Of a DNA stretch of 64,000 bases, positions 27,666-38,371 are shown piece after piece. The notes under the pieces are model-generated. The model was given only the letters and a program-made list of their open reading frames with translations. It searched no databases and was not told the origin of the DNA. This DNA comes from Carnobacterium alterfunditum DSM 5972. GTDB taxonomy: Bacteria; Bacillota; Bacilli; Lactobacillales; Carnobacteriaceae. The position numbers and the translations under genes were made by a program. Numbering within the stretch: the first letter of the stretch is position 1; the number at the start of each line of letters is the position of its first letter. Where the stretch lies: positions 1,834,190-1,898,189 of the forward strand of contig NZ_JQLG01000004.1 of the NCBI RefSeq assembly GCF_000744115.1. The letters run 5' to 3'.

Positions 27666-27719
27666 AAAGGAGAGATGAGGCTGAGACGAAATTGTCCTGG
27701 TTTCATCGCTCCTTTATTT
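27666..27719 (+). terminator. Hairpin after the second oppA
   Basis: AAAGGAGAGATGA (27666-27678) pairs with TCATCGCTCCTTT (27703-27715) with one mismatch; the following T run is short (ATTTAT). Confidence 0.65.
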
Positions 27720-27761
27720 ATATTCCAATTGAAAAAGAGCTAAATACAAAATATTAAATTA

Positions 27762-27800
27762 AAAAGCTCTTTAAAAGCTCTTTAAAAGCTCTTTAAAAGC
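27762..27800 (+). repeat. 11-bp tandem repeat, 3.5 copies
   Basis: AAAAGCTCTTT is repeated exactly at 27762-27772, 27773-27783 and 27784-27794, followed by AAAAGC. It lies 35 bases upstream of the M42 peptidase start and could influence spacing of its promoter or bind a regulator. Confidence 0.9.
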
Positions 27801-27834
27801 AGTGGCATAATAAACTAAATAGGAGGATCATAAA

Positions 27835-28920
27835 ATGGAAGAAACAGAATTAAAAATGTTGAAAGAATTAACAGATGCGAATGGAATTGCAGGGAATGAA
27901 GGCCAAGTGAGAGATGTTTTTGTTAAGTACGCAAAAAATAATGCAGATAGCATCAGTTATGACGGTTTAGGCAGCGTGATCGCAAAAAGTATTGGCGATA
28001 AAAATGGTCCTAAGGTATTATTTGCTGGACATCTAGATGAAGTTGGTTTTATGGTGACAAAAATTACAAAAGAAGGCTTTATTAAATTTCAAACAATTGG
28101 TGGCTGGTGGGCACAAGTTATGTTAGCTCAACAAGTCGAAATTACAACAGCAAAAGATAAAGTTATCCATGGCGTTATTGGATGTAAACCACCGCATGTC
28201 TTGACTGTTGAAGTGCGTAATAAAGCTTATGATATCCAAGACATGTTTATTGATATTGGAGCCACTTCTAAAGAAGAAGCAACCGAATGGGGAATTAAAC
28301 CAGGTGATATGGTAACGCCTTACACTGAATTTAAACGTTTAAACGGATCAAAATTTATGTTAGCTAAAGCTTGGGATAACCGTATTGGAACAGCTGTAAC
28401 TTTAAAAGTATTAGAAAATTTAAAAGCCGAAGGGCACCCTAATAAAGCATTTGCAGTTGGAAATGTGCAAGAGGAAGTAGGGTTAAGAGGAGCAAAAACA
28501 GCAACTCATTTAGTGGATCCTGATATTGCTTTTGCACTTGATACTGGAACAGCTGGAGATACCCCAGGTATGACTGAAAAGGAAGCAGATTCTAAGTTAG
28601 GGAAAGGTCCTCAAATCATCATTTATGATGCTTCTATGGTAACCCACAAAGGGTTACGTGACTTTGTTATAAATGTTGCTGAAGAACTGGATATTCCTTT
28701 CCAATATACAGTGATCGCGGGCGGAGGAACTGATGCAGGAAGTCAGCATGTCAGTAAAAATGGCATACCTGCAATAGCTATTACTGTAGCAACGCGCTAT
28801 TTGCATTCTCATACCTCAGTCATTCATGAAGATGATTATTTAAACACCGTGAAATTAGTTACAGAAGTAATTAAACGATTAGATACTAAAACTGTCGGAA
28901 AAATCAAATACAATAGTTAA
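27835..28920 (+). CDS. M42 family aminopeptidase
   Basis: Cytoplasmic dinuclear-metal aminopeptidase of 361 residues, of the PepA/YsdC/cellulase M type. Metal ligands seen include His66 and Asp68 in AGHLDEVGF, the bridging Asp in WDNRIG near residue 182, the catalytic Glu pair in QEEVGLRGA, and the late His in [10 protein letters not shown]. The start ATG has AGGAGG upstream. It follows the two OppA genes and would trim peptides after import. A second M42 enzyme is at 51889-52923. Confidence 0.93.
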   Translation: MEETELKMLKELTDANGIAGNEGQVRDVFVKYAKNNADSISYDGLGSVIAKSIGDKNGPKVLFAGHLDEVGFMVTKITKEGFIKFQTIGGWWAQVMLAQQVEITTAKDKVIHGVIGCKPPHVLTVEVRNKAYDIQDMFIDIGATSKEEATEWGIKPGDMVTPYTEFKRLNGSKFMLAKAWDNRIGTAVTLKVLENLKAEGHPNKAFAVGNVQEEVGLRGAKTATHLVDPDIAFALDTGTAGDTPGMTEKEADSKLGKGPQIIIYDASMVTHKGLRDFVINVAEELDIPFQYTVIAGGGTDAGSQHVSKNGIPAIAITVATRYLHSHTSVIHEDDYLNTVKLVTEVIKRLDTKTVGKIKYNS

Positions 28921-28930
28921 GAAATGGAAA

Positions 28931-28985
28931 ATAGAAATAAGCTGTATTGTATAGAGAAAAATTATAGAATACAGCTTATTTCTAT
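28931..28985 (+). terminator. 18-bp hairpin after the M42 gene
   Basis: Arms 28931-28948 and 28968-28985 are perfect reverse complements over 18 bases, with further pairing inside; the T-rich end is within the right arm. Confidence 0.75.
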
Positions 28986-29116
28986 TGATATCAATTTTTG
29001 TGAAAAATCAATGAATTTTTAACTAATCTTTTATAGGTAAACTAGAATAACGTTTCTTTTTAGTAACATAACAAGTAAACTGGATATAAATGATCCGATA
29101 AGAAAGGGGGGAATAG

Positions 29117-30529
29117 ATGAAGAGAGCTAAAAAAAGAATTGCAGTAATAGGTGGAGGAATAACGGGGTTAGTTACTGCTTATCGAATTAGACAGCAAATC
29201 ATAGAAGAACAGTTGCCCTTTGAACTTGTTTTAATAGAGTCTGCGTTAAAGTTAGGTGGTAAAATTTGTACAATCAAGGTCGGAGATAATTACTTTGATT
29301 TAGGGGCTGAATCTATTGATATTCGCTATCCTGAAGCGATAGATCTAATTAAAGAATTAGGCCTAATGGACCAATTGATTTACAGTGAAGGAAATAAGCC
29401 AGACATCTTTTTTTATAATAAGTTACATAGTCTCGACTATCCAACTTATAAAGGTATTCCAGTAAGAAAAATGGACATCTGGAAGAATAATTTATTAACT
29501 TTTCATGGTAAAATAGCTAGCTTTAAAGATAATCTATTCCCTATCAAACCTTTGGAAAAAGATATTGAAATGAGCAGATATCTGAAAAAAAGATTTGGAG
29601 AAGAAATGGTCGAACACATAGTTGAACCGTTTTTTTCAAAGATTTATGCTAGTGATTTAGATGAAATGGGAATTAAATCTTCTAAAGAGGTTATTTATTC
29701 TTTAGAACAAAAATATGGGAGTCTCTCAAAAGGAATCAAGCATCACCCCGAATTGCTAGATGGTCCTGGTAATTACGTTACTTTTCAAAAAGGTTTATCC
29801 GTTTTAACGGATAAACTAACCGAAATTTTAAAACCTCATATTCAAACAAGTAAAAAAGTAGTTGATATCAAACAAGGTATTGAAGGTACGTACATTATAG
29901 ATCTTAACCGAAAAGAACAGGTGCGTGTTGGTGCAATTTGCATTGCAACGCCAGTAACTGAATATTCAAAATTGATCAAAAATGAGACCTTCGGGCAAAT
30001 TTTTGATCAAGTGGAAACAGCATCTATCGGCTATATCTTGTTTAAGTTTAAAAAAGAGGCTATAAAAAATGAACCAAAAGGATTTGGTGTAGTTACTCCT
30101 AGACGAAGCGATTCTTTTGTAACGTCAATCGTTCTTTTAAATAAAAAATGGTCGTTTCTTAGAGATGAAGAAGATGTATTTATTGGCGTAAGTTTTGGTA
30201 GAAAAGGGGAAGACTTGCTTGTTTCTTTGAGCAATAAAGAAATAGAGGAGTCCATACTTAAAGACTTAAAAACGATACTCGGAATCACGGAAAAACCTAT
30301 AAATCGTATTGTAAAACGCTGGCCTGATGCGATACCCCAGTACACCGTAATACAAGAAGAAAAAATAAAAGAAATGATTGAATTGCTAAAAAATGAATAT
30401 CCGGGAGTGTATATTTCTGGAATAGGGCTAGAAGGTTTTGGTGTCAATCAATGTATTGGCCAAGCTAATAAAACGAGTAAAAAAATAGTTGATCATATAA
30501 AAAAACAAAATTGTATTTATAATAAATGA
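29117..30529 (+). CDS. hemY: HemY-like protoporphyrinogen/coproporphyrinogen oxidase
   Basis: FAD oxidase of 470 residues resembling Gram-positive HemY, which oxidises coproporphyrinogen III or protoporphyrinogen IX in heme synthesis. The dinucleotide motif VIGGGITGLVTAYRI is at residues 10-24, followed by ESALKLGGKI, and VEPFFSKIYASDLDE in the substrate region. The C-terminal FAD segment reads VYISGIGLEGFGVNQCIGQA. The start ATG 29117 has AAAGGGGGGAATAG upstream. No other heme gene is in the window, so it may be an orphan enzyme using external porphyrin or a paralogue with another substrate. Confidence 0.85.
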   Translation: MKRAKKRIAVIGGGITGLVTAYRIRQQIIEEQLPFELVLIESALKLGGKICTIKVGDNYFDLGAESIDIRYPEAIDLIKELGLMDQLIYSEGNKPDIFFYNKLHSLDYPTYKGIPVRKMDIWKNNLLTFHGKIASFKDNLFPIKPLEKDIEMSRYLKKRFGEEMVEHIVEPFFSKIYASDLDEMGIKSSKEVIYSLEQKYGSLSKGIKHHPELLDGPGNYVTFQKGLSVLTDKLTEILKPHIQTSKKVVDIKQGIEGTYIIDLNRKEQVRVGAICIATPVTEYSKLIKNETFGQIFDQVETASIGYILFKFKKEAIKNEPKGFGVVTPRRSDSFVTSIVLLNKKWSFLRDEEDVFIGVSFGRKGEDLLVSLSNKEIEESILKDLKTILGITEKPINRIVKRWPDAIPQYTVIQEEKIKEMIELLKNEYPGVYISGIGLEGFGVNQCIGQANKTSKKIVDHIKKQNCIYNK

Positions 30530-30547
30530 GATAGCTTATAAAAAAAT

Positions 30548-30590
30548 AAAAAGACTCTTTTTAACATTAAAAAGGTTCTTTTTATTTTAA
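30548..30590 (+). terminator. Terminator after the HemY-like gene
   Basis: Arms 30548-30564 and 30567-30583 pair over 17 bases with two mismatches, and the right arm runs into a T-rich tail. Confidence 0.7.
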
Positions 30591-30655
30591 ACTTTGTTTT
30601 CTTAGTGTAAGGTATTGTATAAAAGATAAACTAAAAATAGGAGTGAGGGAAGAAA

Positions 30656-31402
30656 ATGAAGTTAACTATATTAGGTTTTTGGGGCGGGTACCCAACAAAA
30701 AATTCAGGTACAAGTTCTTATTTATTAGAAACAGAAAATTATCATTTATTGATCGATGTAGGAAGTGCTTCTTTGATTGCTTTAGAAGATCATTTAGATC
30801 CATTACAATTGGATGCGGTTATCTTATCTCATTATCATTATGATCACATAGCTGATTTAGGCGTTTTACAATTTACACGTCAATTGAAACGAATGAAAAA
30901 TAATCTTGAAAGAGCTCCTATGTTTCCTATCTATGGGCACCAAGGAGACAATGAAAATTTTAAACGATTAACTATGGACACTGTGAGTGAAGGGATAGCT
31001 TATGATGAAGGTCAAAAATTATATATTGGTCCATTTGAAATACAGTTTATGAGAACTCTGCATCCAGTGGAATGTTATGCTATGAGAATTGTTGAAATAA
31101 AAACAGGTAAGATATTAGTCTATACAGCAGATTCTGGTTATCTACCCGATTTCGTTACCTTCAGTAAAGAGGCAGATGTATTATTGGCAGATACAAATTT
31201 CTTCAATGGAATGGAGAATCATCGTGTTCATATGTCAGCAGCTGAAGTAGGTAGAATTGCAAAAGAGGCAGATGTGAAAAAAGTTATTTTAACACACTTG
31301 CCACAAGTTGGAGACCTAGAGCTGTTGAAAGCTCAAGTAATCAATGAAACACCAAAAACAGAAATTATATTAGCTGAAAAAGATTTAGTCATAGAGATTT
31401 GA
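30656..31402 (+). CDS. Metallo-beta-lactamase fold hydrolase (YhfI-like)
   Basis: A 248-residue cytoplasmic metallo-hydrolase. The metal-binding motif SHYHYDHIADLG is near residue 59, followed by the Asp ligand in YTADSGYLPDF and a late His in ILTHLPQVGDLE. The family includes RNase Z-like phosphodiesterases and lactonases; the exact substrate is unknown. It sits directly before lplA, the same pairing as yhfI-yhfJ in Bacillus subtilis, suggesting a conserved link to lipoate metabolism. ATG 30656 has GGAGTGAGGG upstream. Confidence 0.88.
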   Translation: MKLTILGFWGGYPTKNSGTSSYLLETENYHLLIDVGSASLIALEDHLDPLQLDAVILSHYHYDHIADLGVLQFTRQLKRMKNNLERAPMFPIYGHQGDNENFKRLTMDTVSEGIAYDEGQKLYIGPFEIQFMRTLHPVECYAMRIVEIKTGKILVYTADSGYLPDFVTFSKEADVLLADTNFFNGMENHRVHMSAAEVGRIAKEADVKKVILTHLPQVGDLELLKAQVINETPKTEIILAEKDLVIEI

Positions 31403-31454
31403 TGAAAGCTGTAATAAAGTGAAATAGAAAAATGTAGAAATGAGGAAACAATAG

Positions 31455-32474
31455 ATGTACTATGTCAAAAATATTCGTGATGGTAAAGAAATAACAGATC
31501 CTACAATCAATCTGGCAATCGAATACCATTTGTTAAATAATGTTGTATTGGATGAACCAATATTGCTTTTTTATATTAATGAACCCTCTATCATAATTGG
31601 AAGAAATCAAAATACGATTGAAGAAATCAATACAGAATATGTAGAAAAAAATAATATTCATATAGTCCGCCGATTTTCAGGTGGTGGAGCTGTTTATCAT
31701 GATTATGGAGTCTTTTGTTTTTGTTTTATTACACAAGATGATGGAGATTCTTTCCGCGATTTTGGTAAATTTACAGAGCCTATCATAGAGTCCTTACACA
31801 AAATGGGCGTTGAAGGTGCTAAGCTTGAAGGTAGAAATGACTTGCTGATCAATGGACAAAAATTTTCTGGAAATGCAATGTATTCAAAAAATGGTCGAAT
31901 GACGGCGCATGGTACAATCATGTTTGATAGTGATATTGAAGAAGTCGTAAATGCTCTTAAGGTAAGGAAAGATAAAATTGAATCAAAAGGAATCAAATCA
32001 ATAAGAAGCCGTGTGACGAACATAAAACCTTATTTAGCTGATGATTATCAATTTATGAATACAAAAGAATTCCGAGATCGGTTATTATTAAATATATTCG
32101 ATGTGGATAGTGCTGAAGACGTTAAGGAATACAAATTGACGGATCATGATTGGAAGCAGATAGAAGAACTCTCCGAAAAATATTTTAATAATTGGGATTG
32201 GAATTATGGGAAATCACCAAAATTTGAATTGGTTCGCCGTCATCGTTTTTCAATTGGTTCAGTTGAATTTAAAATGAATGTGGCTAAAGGATTAATTCAA
32301 GATATTCGTATTTTTGGAGATTTTTTTGGATTAGGAGATATTTCAGATGTTGAAGAAAAATTGACTGGTATTAAATATGATATTTTATCTATAAATGAAG
32401 CATTAGACGATATAAATATTAAAAAGTATTTTGGAAATATTACTAAAGAAGAATTAGTGCATTTAATATACTAA
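31455..32474 (+). CDS. lplA: Lipoate-protein ligase
   Basis: Attaches free lipoate to E2 subunits of 2-oxoacid dehydrogenases and to GcvH via lipoyl-AMP. A 339-residue protein with the ligand-binding RRFSGGGAVYHDYG motif near residue 73 and the GRNDLLINGQKFSGNA segment near 130 that includes the catalytic lysine region. The C-terminal accessory domain is present. The start ATG 31455 has GAGGAAAC upstream. It follows the YhfI-like hydrolase by 52 bases. Confidence 0.95.
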   Translation: MYYVKNIRDGKEITDPTINLAIEYHLLNNVVLDEPILLFYINEPSIIIGRNQNTIEEINTEYVEKNNIHIVRRFSGGGAVYHDYGVFCFCFITQDDGDSFRDFGKFTEPIIESLHKMGVEGAKLEGRNDLLINGQKFSGNAMYSKNGRMTAHGTIMFDSDIEEVVNALKVRKDKIESKGIKSIRSRVTNIKPYLADDYQFMNTKEFRDRLLLNIFDVDSAEDVKEYKLTDHDWKQIEELSEKYFNNWDWNYGKSPKFELVRRHRFSIGSVEFKMNVAKGLIQDIRIFGDFFGLGDISDVEEKLTGIKYDILSINEALDDINIKKYFGNITKEELVHLIY

Positions 32475-32525
32475 AAAAAGCTGAAGCAGTTAGGATAACT
32501 ATCCTGAGCGCTTCAGCTTTTTTTG
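32474..32525. terminator. Bidirectional terminator between lplA and trpS
   Basis: AAAAAGCTGAAGC pairs with GCTTCAGCTTTTT, and an inner AGGATA/ATCCT stem adds length. A-runs and T-runs on both sides let it serve the convergent lplA and trpS transcripts. Confidence 0.9.
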
Positions 32526-33542
<1,017 letters not shown>

Positions 33543-33621
33543 TTATTTCTAAGTACATCAGTACTAGTATACGTCATTTTTAAGCCGATTATAGATTTTG
33601 TTGAAAACAAGTACTAAAAAA

Positions 33622-33993
33622 TCATCTTTCAATCAAATAATACGCTAGCAATGTAATCAAACTAACGACTAATAATGCTGAACCTACCTTTAAAAAAAGG
33701 AAATACCCTTTGCCAATTAGTTTTGAGAGAGGTTTAATAGTGAACTCTTCATCGGAATGTCTACCTTTGCGAATATTAAAAGCCGTTTTTCGCATACTGT
33801 AGTTAAAGAAATCAAAAAAACCTGATGAAAAAGATGCGCCAAAAAGACCGATAATGAGAAATAAAGAGGCTCCATAGAAAGTAAGATTTGTAGTATGATA
33901 GAATGACAGCTCTTTATAAGCAATTAATTCAATCAACAAGCATAAAAAGAGCGACACCAAAAAGATACGCATAGGTGTTTTATTTTGTTTCAC
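33622..33993 (-). CDS. DUF3899 membrane protein
   Basis: A 123-residue membrane protein with three hydrophobic segments and a conserved-looking central loop (GFFDFFNYSMRKTAFNIRKG), fitting the DUF3899 family, whose function is unknown. The start ATG at 33993 is preceded by AAGGAGGAAAATC on the minus strand. It lies upstream of trpS in the same direction. Confidence 0.8.
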   Translation of the reverse strand: MKQNKTPMRIFLVSLFLCLLIELIAYKELSFYHTTNLTFYGASLFLIIGLFGASFSSGFFDFFNYSMRKTAFNIRKGRHSDEEFTIKPLSKLIGKGYFLFLKVGSALLVVSLITLLAYYLIER

Positions 33994-34195
33994 TGATTTT
34001 CCTCCTTAAAGTGTACATACAATAGTACTAAACTATATTATAATAGGAATACTATGAAAAATATATGAATATTTTAAAAAGAGATAAGGATCAAACTTGG
34101 CAATACATATCTGATTTCTATTCATATTCTAATCTTATTTTAATCTTATAGTGTAATATGATAGCATAATTAAAAAAAGTTTTGCAATATTGGTT

Positions 34196-34224
34196 TTGAC
34201 AAGCTATTCTATATAGTATATTCT
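34196..34224 (+). promoter_or_regulatory. Promoter of oppBCDF
   Basis: TTGACA at 34196-34201 is exact. The -10 is ambiguous: TATATT at 34217-34222 (15-base spacer) or TATTCT at 34219-34224 (17-base spacer). The 278-base gap between the divergent trpS cluster and oppB holds nothing else. Confidence 0.6.
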
Positions 34225-34271
34225 TTTTTGTAGGAGAATTAAAATTAAAATTGTTGGAGGTGCTATAATCG

Positions 34272-35219
34272 ATGAAAAGCTATGCTAGATTTTTAGGAAA
34301 ACGCGTGTTATACATGTTGTTGACATTATTTTTAATTGCATCGATTACTTTTTTCTTGATGAAGCTTTTACCGGGTACTCCATATAGTAACCAGGATAAA
34401 CTTTCAGAAGAACAAATCTATATTATGAATGAACAATATGGATTAAATGAACCGGTGCCGGTTCAGTATTTAGTATATATCGGAGGATTACTTCAAGGTG
34501 ATTTGGGAGTATCATTCCAGTTTAGCAACACTCCAGTAACAAAACTATTATCTACGCGTGTAGGGCCGTCTTTACAGCTAGGTATTCAAGCCGTTGCATT
34601 AGGGACAATATTTGGTATTGTTTTAGGTGTAATAGCGGCAATGTATCAAAATACTTGGATCGATACGCTTGCAACTTTTTCAGCGATATTAGGAAGATCA
34701 ATTCCTAACTTTGTTATTGCTGTTTTGTTACAGCTAGTGTTCGGTGTATATCTCCAATGGTTCCCAATCGCTTTATGGGATGGAGGATTCAGCTCATCAG
34801 TTCTTCCTACGTTAGCATTAGCAATCTCTCCTCTAGCAGATTCAGCTCGTTTTATTAGAACAGAAATGGTAGATGTCTTAGGTAGTGATTACGTTGAATT
34901 AGCAAGAGCCAAAGGATTAAGCAGATGGACAGTAGCTTTTAAACATGGTGTCCGCAATGCTCTAATTCCGTTAGTAACGATTTTAGGACCTATGGCTGTT
35001 GGTTTGATGACTGGTTCAATGGTTGTAGAAAACATCTATGCTATTCCTGGTATTGGTGAACAATTCGTTAAATCGATCATGACAAATGATTACCCAACGA
35101 TCATGGGCGTAACTATCCTTTACTCTGCTATGCTTGTATTTATTATTTTAGTTGTTGATATTTTATACGGAGTAATTGATCCGCGTATTCGTGTTTCTAC
35201 TGAAGGAGGGGACAAATAA
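34272..35219 (+). CDS. oppB: Oligopeptide ABC permease OppB
   Basis: First membrane subunit of the oligopeptide importer, 315 residues with six membrane segments and an N-terminal signal-anchor-like helix. The cytoplasmic EAA loop that contacts the ATPase is seen as DYVELARAKGLSRWTVAFKHGVRNALIPLVT. The start ATG has TTGGAGGTG upstream. Its stop overlaps the start of oppC by one base. The operon has no oppA of its own; the two binding proteins are encoded at 24134-27645. Confidence 0.96.
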   Translation: MKSYARFLGKRVLYMLLTLFLIASITFFLMKLLPGTPYSNQDKLSEEQIYIMNEQYGLNEPVPVQYLVYIGGLLQGDLGVSFQFSNTPVTKLLSTRVGPSLQLGIQAVALGTIFGIVLGVIAAMYQNTWIDTLATFSAILGRSIPNFVIAVLLQLVFGVYLQWFPIALWDGGFSSSVLPTLALAISPLADSARFIRTEMVDVLGSDYVELARAKGLSRWTVAFKHGVRNALIPLVTILGPMAVGLMTGSMVVENIYAIPGIGEQFVKSIMTNDYPTIMGVTILYSAMLVFIILVVDILYGVIDPRIRVSTEGGDK

Positions 35220-36268
35220 TGAATAAACAAGAAAATACTCCTGTTGTAGATGAATTTAAAAATTTGTCTCCTGACATGTTTGCCCCAGCTACTGGGTCAA
35301 GTATTGGAGATAACGAAAAAATTTCTGCACCTTCATTAAGTTTTATTCAAGACTCATGGAGAAGATTGAAAAAGAATAAAGCGGCTGTCGTTAGTTTGGT
35401 AGTCTTAATAATCATGATCGTTCTTACGATTGCAGCGCCAATCGTCGCACCTTATGATCCAGATATCCAAACAGTAGAGTTTGCGAGCCTGCCACCTAAA
35501 ATTTCAGGAATTGATATTAATGGTTTAAACGGAACTCAAAAAGTTGGAGAAACTCGTATAGACAAATATGCCGAAAAGGATGTTCCTGAGGATCAGTATT
35601 ATATCCTAGGTACAGACAGCTTAGGCCGTGACTTGCTTTCCCGTATTCTTTACGGTACAAGGGTATCCTTGATTATTGCTTTTGTAGCAGCCTTTTTTGA
35701 TCTAACTATAGGTGTAACTTATGGTTTGGTTTCAGGTTGGATCGGCGGTAGAGTGGATAACTTTATGCAACGTGTTTTAGAAATATTATCAGGTGTTCCA
35801 AACCTTGTTGTAGTTATCTTAATGTTATTGGTACTAGAGCCAGGGATTATGTCTATTATTATTGCTTTAGCCATTACTGGTTGGATTTCAATGGCTAGGG
35901 TAGTCAGGGCACAAACCTTAAAATTAAAAAATCAAGAATACATTTTAGCTGCTCGTACATTAGGTGAATCTTCAATTAAAATTGCATTTAAACATCTAAT
36001 TCCAAATTTATCCGGTATAATTATCATTCAAACGATGTTCTCGATTCCTTCTGCCATTTTCTTCGAAGCATTCTTGAGTTTCATTGGTATAGGAATTCCA
36101 GCACCAACGGCTTCATTAGGAACATTGATTAATGACGGATACAAAACATTTCGCTTCCTACCCCATTTAATGTGGTATCCAGCTGCAGTTATTTGTATAT
36201 TAATGATTTCATTTAACTTATTGGCTGATGGTCTGCGTGATGCATTTGATCCGAAAATGAAAGATTAG
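35219..36268 (+). CDS. oppC: Oligopeptide ABC permease OppC
   Basis: Second membrane subunit, 349 residues. The N-terminal cytoplasmic region before the first membrane helix (about residue 55) is typical of OppC, and the EAA loop reads EYILAARTLGESSIKIAFKH. The start overlaps the oppB stop (TAATG), with GGAGGGG upstream. It pairs with OppB to form the channel. Confidence 0.96.
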   Translation: MNKQENTPVVDEFKNLSPDMFAPATGSSIGDNEKISAPSLSFIQDSWRRLKKNKAAVVSLVVLIIMIVLTIAAPIVAPYDPDIQTVEFASLPPKISGIDINGLNGTQKVGETRIDKYAEKDVPEDQYYILGTDSLGRDLLSRILYGTRVSLIIAFVAAFFDLTIGVTYGLVSGWIGGRVDNFMQRVLEILSGVPNLVVVILMLLVLEPGIMSIIIALAITGWISMARVVRAQTLKLKNQEYILAARTLGESSIKIAFKHLIPNLSGIIIIQTMFSIPSAIFFEAFLSFIGIGIPAPTASLGTLINDGYKTFRFLPHLMWYPAAVICILMISFNLLADGLRDAFDPKMKD

Positions 36269-36282
36269 CGAGGTGAAAACGA

Positions 36283-37368
36283 ATGAGTAATGTATTAGAA
36301 GTTAAAGATTTAGAAATTACGTTCGACACCTATGCTGGTAAAGTAAAAGCTATCCGCGGTGTCAGTTTTGATTTGAAAAAAGGTGAAACGTTAGCTATCG
36401 TAGGAGAATCCGGTTCAGGAAAATCTGTTACAACACGTAGCATCATGCGTTTACTGTCACAAAATGCTAATATTGAAAATGGAGAAATTTTATTTAATGG
36501 TGAAGATCTTATCAAAAAAACTGAAAAAGAAATGCAAGGTATTCGTGGTAAAGAAATTGCAATGATTTTTCAAGATCCTATGACTTCGCTTAATCCAACA
36601 ATGACGATTGGTAAACAAATTTCTGAACCAATTCGGTTGCATCAAAAATTAAATAAAGAAGATGCTAGAAAAAGAGCTTTAGAACTATTAAATTTGGTAG
36701 GGTTACCAGATGCCGAAAGACGGATGAAACAATACCCACACCAATTCTCTGGTGGACAAAGACAACGTATTGTTATTGCGATCGCTCTTGCATGTAACCC
36801 TGAAGTATTAATTGCTGATGAACCAACAACAGCATTAGATGTAACGATCCAAGCACAAATTTTAGATTTAATGAAAGAATTACAGAAGAAAATTGCAACG
36901 TCAATTATCTTTATTACACATGATCTAGGTGTAGTAGCAAATGTTGCAGATCGTGTTGCGGTAATGTACGCTGGTAAAATTGTTGAAATTGGAACAGTTG
37001 ATGAAATTTTCTATAATCCACAACACCCATATACATGGGGATTGATCAGTTCTATGCCAACATTAGAGATCACTGAAACATTGTATGCCATTCCTGGGAC
37101 ACCACCAGATCTATTGGATCCTCCAAAAGGGGATGCATTTGCTCCACGTAATGCATTTGCAATGAAAATTGATACCGAATTAGAACCGCCTTTCTTTAAA
37201 ATTTCTGAAACACATTCAGCTTTAACGTGGTTATTACATCCGGATGCTCCTGCAGTTGAGCCGCCACCAGAAATTAAAGCACGTCATAAAATTTATGAAG
37301 AAAAATTTGCCCCACTTCATGGATCTTTAAAGGACGCTAAGACTCAAGTCGAAGGAGGGGTAAACTAA
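36283..37368 (+). CDS. oppD: Oligopeptide ABC ATPase OppD
   Basis: First ATPase subunit, 361 residues. Walker A is GESGSGKSV near residue 40, the ABC signature is FSGGQRQR near 157, and Walker B is EVLIADEPTTALD. The C-terminal oligopeptide-type extension is present, but the Cys-rich iron-sulfur motif found in some OppD/DppD proteins is not seen. It starts 14 bases after oppC and ends directly before oppF. Confidence 0.96.
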   Translation: MSNVLEVKDLEITFDTYAGKVKAIRGVSFDLKKGETLAIVGESGSGKSVTTRSIMRLLSQNANIENGEILFNGEDLIKKTEKEMQGIRGKEIAMIFQDPMTSLNPTMTIGKQISEPIRLHQKLNKEDARKRALELLNLVGLPDAERRMKQYPHQFSGGQRQRIVIAIALACNPEVLIADEPTTALDVTIQAQILDLMKELQKKIATSIIFITHDLGVVANVADRVAVMYAGKIVEIGTVDEIFYNPQHPYTWGLISSMPTLEITETLYAIPGTPPDLLDPPKGDAFAPRNAFAMKIDTELEPPFFKISETHSALTWLLHPDAPAVEPPPEIKARHKIYEEKFAPLHGSLKDAKTQVEGGVN

Positions 37369-38310
37369 ATGGAAAATAAAGAAAAAATCTTAGAAGTTAA
37401 AGGTTTAAAGCAGTACTTCAATAAAGGTACAAAAAATGAAGTTCGTGCAGTAGATGATATTACTTTTGATATTTATAAAGGTGAAACTTTTGGTCTTGTT
37501 GGTGAATCTGGTTCAGGTAAATCAACAACAGGTCGCTCAATTATCCGTTTATACGATCCAACGGCTGGAGAAATTGACTTTGAAGGTACAAAAGTTCATG
37601 ATATATCTGGTAAAAAAGATATGTTGAAATTCAGAAGAGATATGCAAATGATTTTCCAAGATCCTTATGCATCTTTAAATCCAAAAATGAAAGTCCGTGA
37701 TATTATTGCTGAAGGTATCGATATTCATGGATTAGCCAGTTCTACTGAGGATAGAAATCAACAAGTAGATGATTTACTAAAAACTGTTGGTTTAAATCCA
37801 GATCATGCTTCACGCTATCCACATGAATTTTCAGGTGGGCAACGACAACGCATAGGGATCGCTAGGGCTTTAGCAGTCAAACCTAAATTCATTATTGCGG
37901 ATGAACCAATATCTGCTTTGGATGTCTCAATTCAAGCTCAAGTTGTAAACTTGTTGATGGAATTGCAAAAAACTCAAAAATTAACATTTTTATTTATTGC
38001 CCATGATTTATCAATGGTTAAATATATCAGTGACCGAATTGGTGTAATGAATACTGGGAAATTGCTTGAATTAGCTCCTGCTAATGAAGTTTATAACACA
38101 CCCTTACATCCTTACACTGAAAGCTTATTGTCTGCCGTACCCTTACCAGATCCTGAATATGAGCGTAACCGTGTACGTACTCCATATATTCCTCGTGAAC
38201 AAAATGGGGAACCTGAAGAATTACGTGAAATCTCTCCTGGACATTTTGTTTACTGTAGAGAATCTGATATACCAGCTTTAAAAGAAAAAAAAGCAAGCTA
38301 TAAAAAGTAA
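37369..38310 (+). CDS. oppF: Oligopeptide ABC ATPase OppF
   Basis: Second ATPase subunit, 313 residues, with Walker [10 protein letters not shown], signature [10 protein letters not shown] and Walker [13 protein letters not shown]. The ATG follows the oppD stop with no gap, behind AGGAGGGG. It completes the oppBCDF transcript, which ends in the hairpin below. Confidence 0.96.
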   Translation: MENKEKILEVKGLKQYFNKGTKNEVRAVDDITFDIYKGETFGLVGESGSGKSTTGRSIIRLYDPTAGEIDFEGTKVHDISGKKDMLKFRRDMQMIFQDPYASLNPKMKVRDIIAEGIDIHGLASSTEDRNQQVDDLLKTVGLNPDHASRYPHEFSGGQRQRIGIARALAVKPKFIIADEPISALDVSIQAQVVNLLMELQKTQKLTFLFIAHDLSMVKYISDRIGVMNTGKLLELAPANEVYNTPLHPYTESLLSAVPLPDPEYERNRVRTPYIPREQNGEPEELREISPGHFVYCRESDIPALKEKKASYKK

Positions 38311-38314
38311 TATG

Positions 38315-38360
38315 AAAAGGCTGTAAATTAGACAATAAAGTCTGGTTTGCAGCTTTTTTT
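38315..38360 (+). terminator. Terminator of oppBCDF
   Basis: A hairpin formed by AAAGGCTGTAAATTAGAC (38315-38332) and GTCTGGTTTGCAGCTTT (38340-38356), imperfect in the middle, followed by T residues. Confidence 0.75.
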
Positions 38361-38371
38361 GTAAATCTGAT

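Noticed and set aside
27762-27800. Tandem repeat as a CRISPR-like array
   Set aside because: The unit is 11 bases without spacers, and no cas genes are present.
30031-30447. 138-codon open frame opposite the HemY-like gene
   Set aside because: No ribosome binding site, and it is the complement of a well-supported conserved gene; low-complexity Ser/Phe/Ile content is typical of antisense shadows in AT-rich genes.
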